In this document: positions 60,072 to 64,000 of the stretch, in pieces | Layout: each line of letters begins with the position of its first letter | Position numbering within the stretch: the first letter of the stretch is position 1 | Assembly (NCBI GenBank): GCA_016710365.1 | Contig: JADJVW010000022.1 | Span: 1 to 64,000 of the forward strand | From: Candidatus Caldilinea saccharophila | GTDB taxonomy: Bacteria > Chloroflexota > Anaerolineae > Caldilineales > Caldilineaceae | Direction: 5' to 3' | Length of the DNA stretch: 64,000 bases | Made by a program: the position numbers and the translations under genes | The notes under the pieces: model-generated | Database searches by the model: none | Seen by the model: only the letters and a program-made list of their open reading frames with translations | What the model was told of the DNA's origin: nothing

Positions 60072-60477
60072 ATGGGCGTCAAAGGCGCAAAAAACTGCAC
60101 ACTCACCTACAACAGCGTCAACCTCACCTCCTACGTCGACCAGGTCGACCTCCAAATGGCCGTCGCCGAACTCGAAACCACCAACCTCGCCAGCGACGCC
60201 CAGGAATACATCCCCGGCCTGCCCTCCTACAACGCCGACATCAAAGTCACCAAGTGGGACCGCGTCATCGATGACATCTTCGCCCTCCGACACCCTCAAC
60301 CCCGTCAAACGCACCGCCGCCATCACCTACACCGACGCCGCCGGCGACACCGTCACCTACACCTGGACCCTCCAAGCCTTCGTCACCGGCTACAACATCT
60401 CCGGCCAGGCCACCGGCAAAGTCGACTCCGGCCCCAAAGTGCGACTCTCCGGCAACCCCACCCGCACCACCAGCTAA
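60072..60477 (+). CDS. Major tail protein-like phage gene, frameshifted
   Basis: GVKGAKNCTLTYNSVNLTSY, then ETTNLASDAQEYIPGLPSYN and ADIKVTKWDRVIDDIF are followed by a shift near 60278-60284. The remainder is SPSDTLNPVKRTAAITYTDA, VTYTWTLQAFVTGYNISG and a stop at 60477. The final beta-rich part with VTGYNISG resembles the phage tail-tube fold. An AAGGAG site precedes the ATG, immediately after a short CTCGCCACTCG repeat (60013-60058). Confidence 0.65.
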
Positions 60478-60479
60478 AA

Positions 60480-60600
60480 AGAGATTGGAGAGTAAGAGAG
60501 TAAGAGATTGGGGGATTGAGGGGACTTATTGCCTGAGCGCCAATCTCTTAATCTCTTACTCTCTTAATCTCTTACTCTCTTAATCTCTTAATCTCCCAAG
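60480..60600. repeat. Low-complexity inverted array of CTCTTA / TAAGAG units
   Basis: GAGATTGGAGAGTAAGAGAG on the left is mirrored by CTTACTCTCTTAATCTCTTA on the right, with several TTAATCTC and CTTACTCT units. The array fills the space between the tail protein and the chaperone-like gene and ends directly in the Shine-Dalgarno AAGGAG of that gene. The same simple words recur at 30716-30842 and are not phage-specific. Confidence 0.75.
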
Positions 60601-60611
60601 GAGCCTAACCC

Positions 60612-60989
60612 ATGCACATCCGCATCGAATGCACCCTCCCCGGCCTCGAAGGCAACTGGATCGACCTCTCCGACACCTGGAGCCGCGCCGAAATCATGGC
60701 CTTCTACCCCGCCATACTCCAAGGCAACGACGAAGTGACCCTGCCCCTCCTACAGCGCAAACTCTCAGGCGTCCACCTCCACCTCATCGATGGCGCCCTC
60801 GTCACAGATCCTGCTACGCTCATCGAAACCTTCGACCAACTCGACATCCGCCTGGCGCGCTGGTTCCTCGCCGGCGTCATGGCCGCCATCCAGGCAATGA
60901 TCTCCTTGGGGGAAGCGCAGAGGCGGCTATTATTCGATGGTGTCGAGATAGCCGCCCGGAACACGCCGACGCCGACACAGCCGCGCTAG
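60612..60989 (+). CDS. Tail assembly chaperone-like protein, first frame (G-like)
   Basis: The 125-residue frame starts MHIRIECTLPGLEGNWIDLS and has MAFYPAILQGNDEVTLPLLQ and LDIRLARWFLAGVMAAIQAM. Position between the tail tube and tape measure, the length, and a -1 phase continuation downstream match phage tail assembly chaperones. The family is not recognisable by motif, so the call is contextual. Confidence 0.55.
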   Translation: MHIRIECTLPGLEGNWIDLSDTWSRAEIMAFYPAILQGNDEVTLPLLQRKLSGVHLHLIDGALVTDPATLIETFDQLDIRLARWFLAGVMAAIQAMISLGEAQRRLLFDGVEIAARNTPTPTQPR

Positions 60990-61288
60990 AAGCCGACACA
61001 GCCGTGCGCGGACAGGCGCTGCTCGCCATGACAGCAACGCTCCCCACCGCCTACTGGGACGGCCTGTTAATGCGGTTATTCCCAGGGAAAACCCTCGAAG
61101 AGCTAGACAACATCGACTGGCCGCGGCTCATGCGCGTGCTGCAAGTGCGCCAGATCGAACAGATCGAACAGCGCCTGCCCGGCTTCTTCCAGGGCAAATG
61201 GCAGCCGACCGCCGCAGAGTGGCGCCTCATCCAGCGCCACGACCGGATTCTAGAAAAAAACGGAGATAAGTTGATTGAGGACGCCTAA
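60612..61288 (+). CDS. Candidate -1 frameshift product of the tail assembly chaperone (GT-like)
   Basis: A second frame in the -1 phase overlaps the first from 60629 and continues past its stop with TAALEADTAVRGQALLAMTA, LPTAYWDGLLMRLFPGKTLE and RVLQVRQIEQIEQRLPGFFQ to 61288. If the ribosome slips by -1 in the last 30 codons of the first frame, a product of about 225 residues results, as in lambda gpGT. The run GGGGGAA at about 60907-60913 is a possible slip site. An assembly indel is the alternative, since similar shifts occur elsewhere. Confidence 0.5.
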
Positions 61289-61582
61289 CAGTGAAACCAG
61301 CACAGAAAAAAGCACGATCGCCGCAACACCGATCCCCCAGCCCCAAAAGACATAGCGGATATTTTGCGGCCTGCACTCACGCAGATACAGCGTCCGCGCT
61401 GCATCGTGCGTCGCACCCGCCGCCGCGGCGAACTACGCAACAGCAGCGGCGCAGGACGCCGCACAGGAACCGCATCCTCTTCCGGCCACGCCGGCAACCT
61501 TCGATCATTACTCATCGCGACTTTTCTCCCAACTCCAGTATAACGGGTCGCCAGACAAACACATCTGACAATAGGTTGACTC
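61289..61582. other. Stretch between chaperone-like gene and tape measure, gene uncertain
   Basis: A frame encoding DIADILRPALTQIQRPRCIV followed by RRTRRRGELRNSSGAGRRTG runs to about 61550 but has no start of its own; a frame from GTG 61291 covers the first part in another phase. These may be halves of one small basic protein broken by an indel. I see no recognisable domain. Confidence 0.3.
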
Positions 61583-63813
61583 ATGGCTGACGCCAAAACC
61601 CTTATCTCGCTGGGTCTCAAAGATGAAGCCAGCCGGCAACTAAAACAATTCGAGGGCAACTACCAAAAGGCCATCGGCGGCATCGAAGGCGCCGACAGCG
61701 GCAGCGGCGCCGGCCTGGCGCAAATCGCCGTGGAAGCCACCAGCCTGAGCGGCGCACTCACCATGCTCGGCGCCACCGCACCGCAAATACTCGTCGCAAC
61801 CAAAACCCTGGAACTGCTCGGCGGCGCCGTCGACATGGCCCGCCTCGCCAGCGAAGGCCAGCGGCTGGAAGGCGCCTACCAATCCCTCGCCGCCAAAACC
61901 GGCGTCGCCGCCCACACCATGCTCGCCGCCATGCGCAGCGCCTCCTACGGCATGATCTCCGACATGGGCCTCATGCAGGCCGCCAACAGCGCGATGGCCC
62001 TGGGCGTCGTCGACTCCGCCGACGAAATGGCCGCCCTCCTCCAGGTCGCCATCGCCAAAGGCGCCGAATTCAACATCGCCCCTGCCCAGGCGCTCAACGA
62101 CCTCATCAACGGCCTCGGCCGCATGTCCCCCGAAATCCTCAACAACATCGGCATCGTCGTCAACGCCAAACAAGCCTACGACGCCTACGCCGCCACCCTG
62201 GGCACAACCGCCAGCCGCCTGACCGAACAACAGAGAATGCAGGCGCTCGTTAACAGCGTCCTCGCCGCCACCCCGGACGCCGCCCAACGCTCCGCCGAAA
62301 TCGGACAATCCGGCGCGGCGGCCTTCGACCGCTGGGGCGCCGCCACCGCCAACGCCAGCCAAATTTGGGGCGCCACCTTCCTCCCCGCCGTCGCCACCGG
62401 CCTCGACTGGCTTACCATGCTCGTCGACGCCCTCGGCAAACTCGGCGACGCCATGAATGAAATCGGCGCCGCCGGCGCTGGCGGCATCAACTGGACCCCC
62501 GCCAAAATCGAAACCCAGATCGCCAAGATCGAAAAAGCCCTCGCCGCCTACCAGGACCCCAAACAATACCCCCAGACCGCCCAGACCCAGATGCTCGTCG
62601 CATCGGCCACCGCCAACTGACCGACCTCAAGGCCATGCTCGCCGAAATGACCGCGGCCGGCGCCGGGACAGCCAGCACCATCAGCAGCGTAGGCCACTCC
62701 GCAACGCAGGCCGGCAGCGGCCTCTCCGTCGCCGAAACCCAGGCCGCCCGCCTCAAAGCCCGCCTCGGCGAACTGGCCGGGCAGAGCGACGCCACCCTCG
62801 GCAGCCTGCGCTCGATGTGGGTTGGCGCGGCGGGTGCGCTGGGTGCGGGCGAGGCGCTGGCCGGGCTAAAGGGACAGCAACAGGAGTTGGCCGCGCTGGA
62901 GCAGGGCTGGTATTACATGGGGCTCACCAGCGAGCAGATCGAATTTGAAAAAGCCGCCTGGATTGACCACTCCTCCGAAAAACTACGCCAGCAGACCCAG
63001 GCGCTCACCACCCTCGGCACGGCCGCCAGCGGCGCCGGCAGCGCCGTCACGTCGATGCAGAGCAGCCTCCAAAGCAACCTCTCCAGCATGGTCGGCAGCC
63101 AACTCTCCGGCGCCCTGACCATGGATGTGGCGTGGCCGGGCCAACAAGGCCCCCGCCCCGACGCCATCAACGAAAACGCCCGCCGCCTCGCCGCCATCGC
63201 CAACGAAGGACTCACCGGCCAGGACTGGCTCGGCCAATTCGCACAAGAAGCGCCCGCCACCTACGCAGACCTCATGCTCAAAATCGCCGAAGGCATGGAC
63301 GCCCAGGGCGCCGCCCAACTCCTCCTCACCCAATTCCAAAGCGGCCTCCGCCCCGACCTCCTCAACTTCGACCTCATCAAAGAACAGGTCAAACAGCAAC
63401 TCCTCGGCCAACAAGCCATCGAACAGATGACCGGCGAAATCACCAGCCAACTCATGGCCGAAATGGGCGTCAACGCCGGCCAGGTCCAAAGCGCCCTCGG
63501 CGCCGTCACCGGCATGGCTGGCGGCGCGGCCAGCGCCGGCGAACTCGAAACCGGCTTCACCGAAGGGCTCGACGCCACCGGCGCCGCCACCGGCGCCCTC
63601 GCCAAAATCGCCAAAGCCTTCCTCGACCAGGAAGGCAGCGTCCGCAGCGCCGGCGGCGTCGTCGGCGCCTGGTGGGGCGAAGGCTTCCTCGCCGTCGTCG
63701 GCGACAACATCCCCCCCACCCTCCTCGACCTCCTCACCAACCTCGTCACTCCCCTCGTCCAGGCCCGCCTATCCGTCCAGGCCAGCACCACAGGAACCAG
63801 CGATGGCAGCTAA
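61583..63813 (+). CDS. Phage tape measure protein, frameshifted
   Basis: The first frame starts MADAKTLISLGLKDEASRQL and contains GQRLEGAYQSLAAKTGVAAH, LMQAANSAMALGVVDSADEM and FNIAPAQALNDLINGLGRMS followed by PEILNNIGIVVNAKQAYDA, typical of tape measure cores. It stops at 62620 after a shift near 62590. The continuation DLKAMLAEMTAAGAGTASTI reads to 63813, with MVGSQLSGALTMDVAWPGQQ and WWGEGFLAVVGDNIPPTLLD. The total is about 740 residues, which implies a tail of moderate length by the usual length rule. The Ala/Gly-rich helical composition is expected for this family. Confidence 0.82.
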
Positions 63814-64000
63814 CCCTCTCACCCTCGCCGGCCTCACCCTCCCACCACCAAACCTGCAACACCCAACTCGAATGGATCGGCGGCGCCCGTCGCCCTCATG
63901 ATGGGGCGCCTGCGCGACCTCCTCCAGCCCGGCCCCAAACGACGCATCTCCCTCGCCTGGACCCTCCTCACCGCCGCCGAACTCACACCAATCCTCACCG
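63803..64000 (+). CDS. Start of a phage tail gene downstream of the tape measure (partial, frameshifted)
   Basis: ATG at 63803 overlaps the tape measure stop and encodes MAANPLTLAGLTLPPP. Further on, in other phases, TCNTQLEWIGGA and then MMGRLRDLLQPGPKRRISLA and WTLLTAAELTPILT run off the window end. By position it should be a distal tail or minor tail protein. At least one indel lies between 63840 and 63900. Confidence 0.5.

Noticed and set aside
60480..60600. Possible CRISPR array
   Set aside because: Units are 6-16 bases of simple sequence without unique spacers of constant length, and they form a mirror array rather than direct repeats.
61640..62566. Minus-strand Gly/Val-rich frame opposite the tape measure gene
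   Set aside because: Shadow frame produced by the GCC- and GAC-rich codon use of the phage segment.

Overview
The window is a GC-rich bacterial chromosome segment, most likely from the Chloroflexota (Anaerolineae or Caldilineae type). This is inferred from the gene families: FAS1 proteins ending in an LPVTG-type tail, several GT39/YfhO-like membrane proteins, many DUF433/PIN and MntA/HepT modules, palindromic intergenic repeats, and codon use dominated by GCG and CTG. No rRNA gene, complete tRNA, CRISPR array or insertion sequence is visible.

Layout. (1) 1-7.6 kb is an eroded defence island. It holds the C-terminus of a type IIG-like restriction-methylase and a remnant of a second one, a HEPN-type DUF3644 gene split by an in-frame amber codon, an orphan HigA-like antitoxin, a frameshifted VapC-like PIN gene, DUF4258/DUF2283 and DUF433 genes, and a PLD-helicase of about 1,105 codons with a truncated second helicase start upstream. 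(2) 7.9-12.5 kb is a ferric-iron ABC transporter operon with a DUF433/DUF5615 toxin-antitoxin pair lodged between the binding protein and the permease. (3) 12.5-15.9 kb is a translationally coupled three-gene signalling operon: histidine kinase, membrane-anchored extracellular protein, NarL-type regulator. (4) 17.7-18.6 kb is an MntA/HepT pair. (5) 19-31.8 kb is a C39 peptidase followed by a surface-glycan block of large GT-C/YfhO-like membrane proteins, a GT2 and a DegT aminotransferase. (6) 31.8-43.2 kb is housekeeping: GNATs, an Atl protein, a MoxR/DUF4350/DUF4129 operon, an enolase-superfamily enzyme, cyclophilin, a GNAT-GrpB fusion, and a HipA-like kinase with DUF3037. (7) 43.4-46.2 kb holds two FAS1 surface proteins. 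(8) 46.4-57.1 kb has a DNA methyltransferase, an ArsR-DUF2087 regulator, methyltransferase/glycosyltransferase genes and an FG-GAP surface protein. (9) From 57.5 kb to the end is a prophage-like element whose left edge is the 3' half of a tRNA-Gln(CUG). It carries a tail morphogenesis module up to the tape measure protein and has a distinct codon bias (GCC, CTC, ACC).

Two properties cut across the window. First, about twenty genes carry single-base frameshifts, several of them in C or G runs, with intact domains on both sides. This looks more like residual sequencing or assembly indels than twenty pseudogenes, so each affected gene is annotated across its full span with the break described. 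Second, several classes of palindromic or low-complexity repeats sit between genes, and some lie in frame inside genes, adding repeat-derived peptides to membrane proteins.
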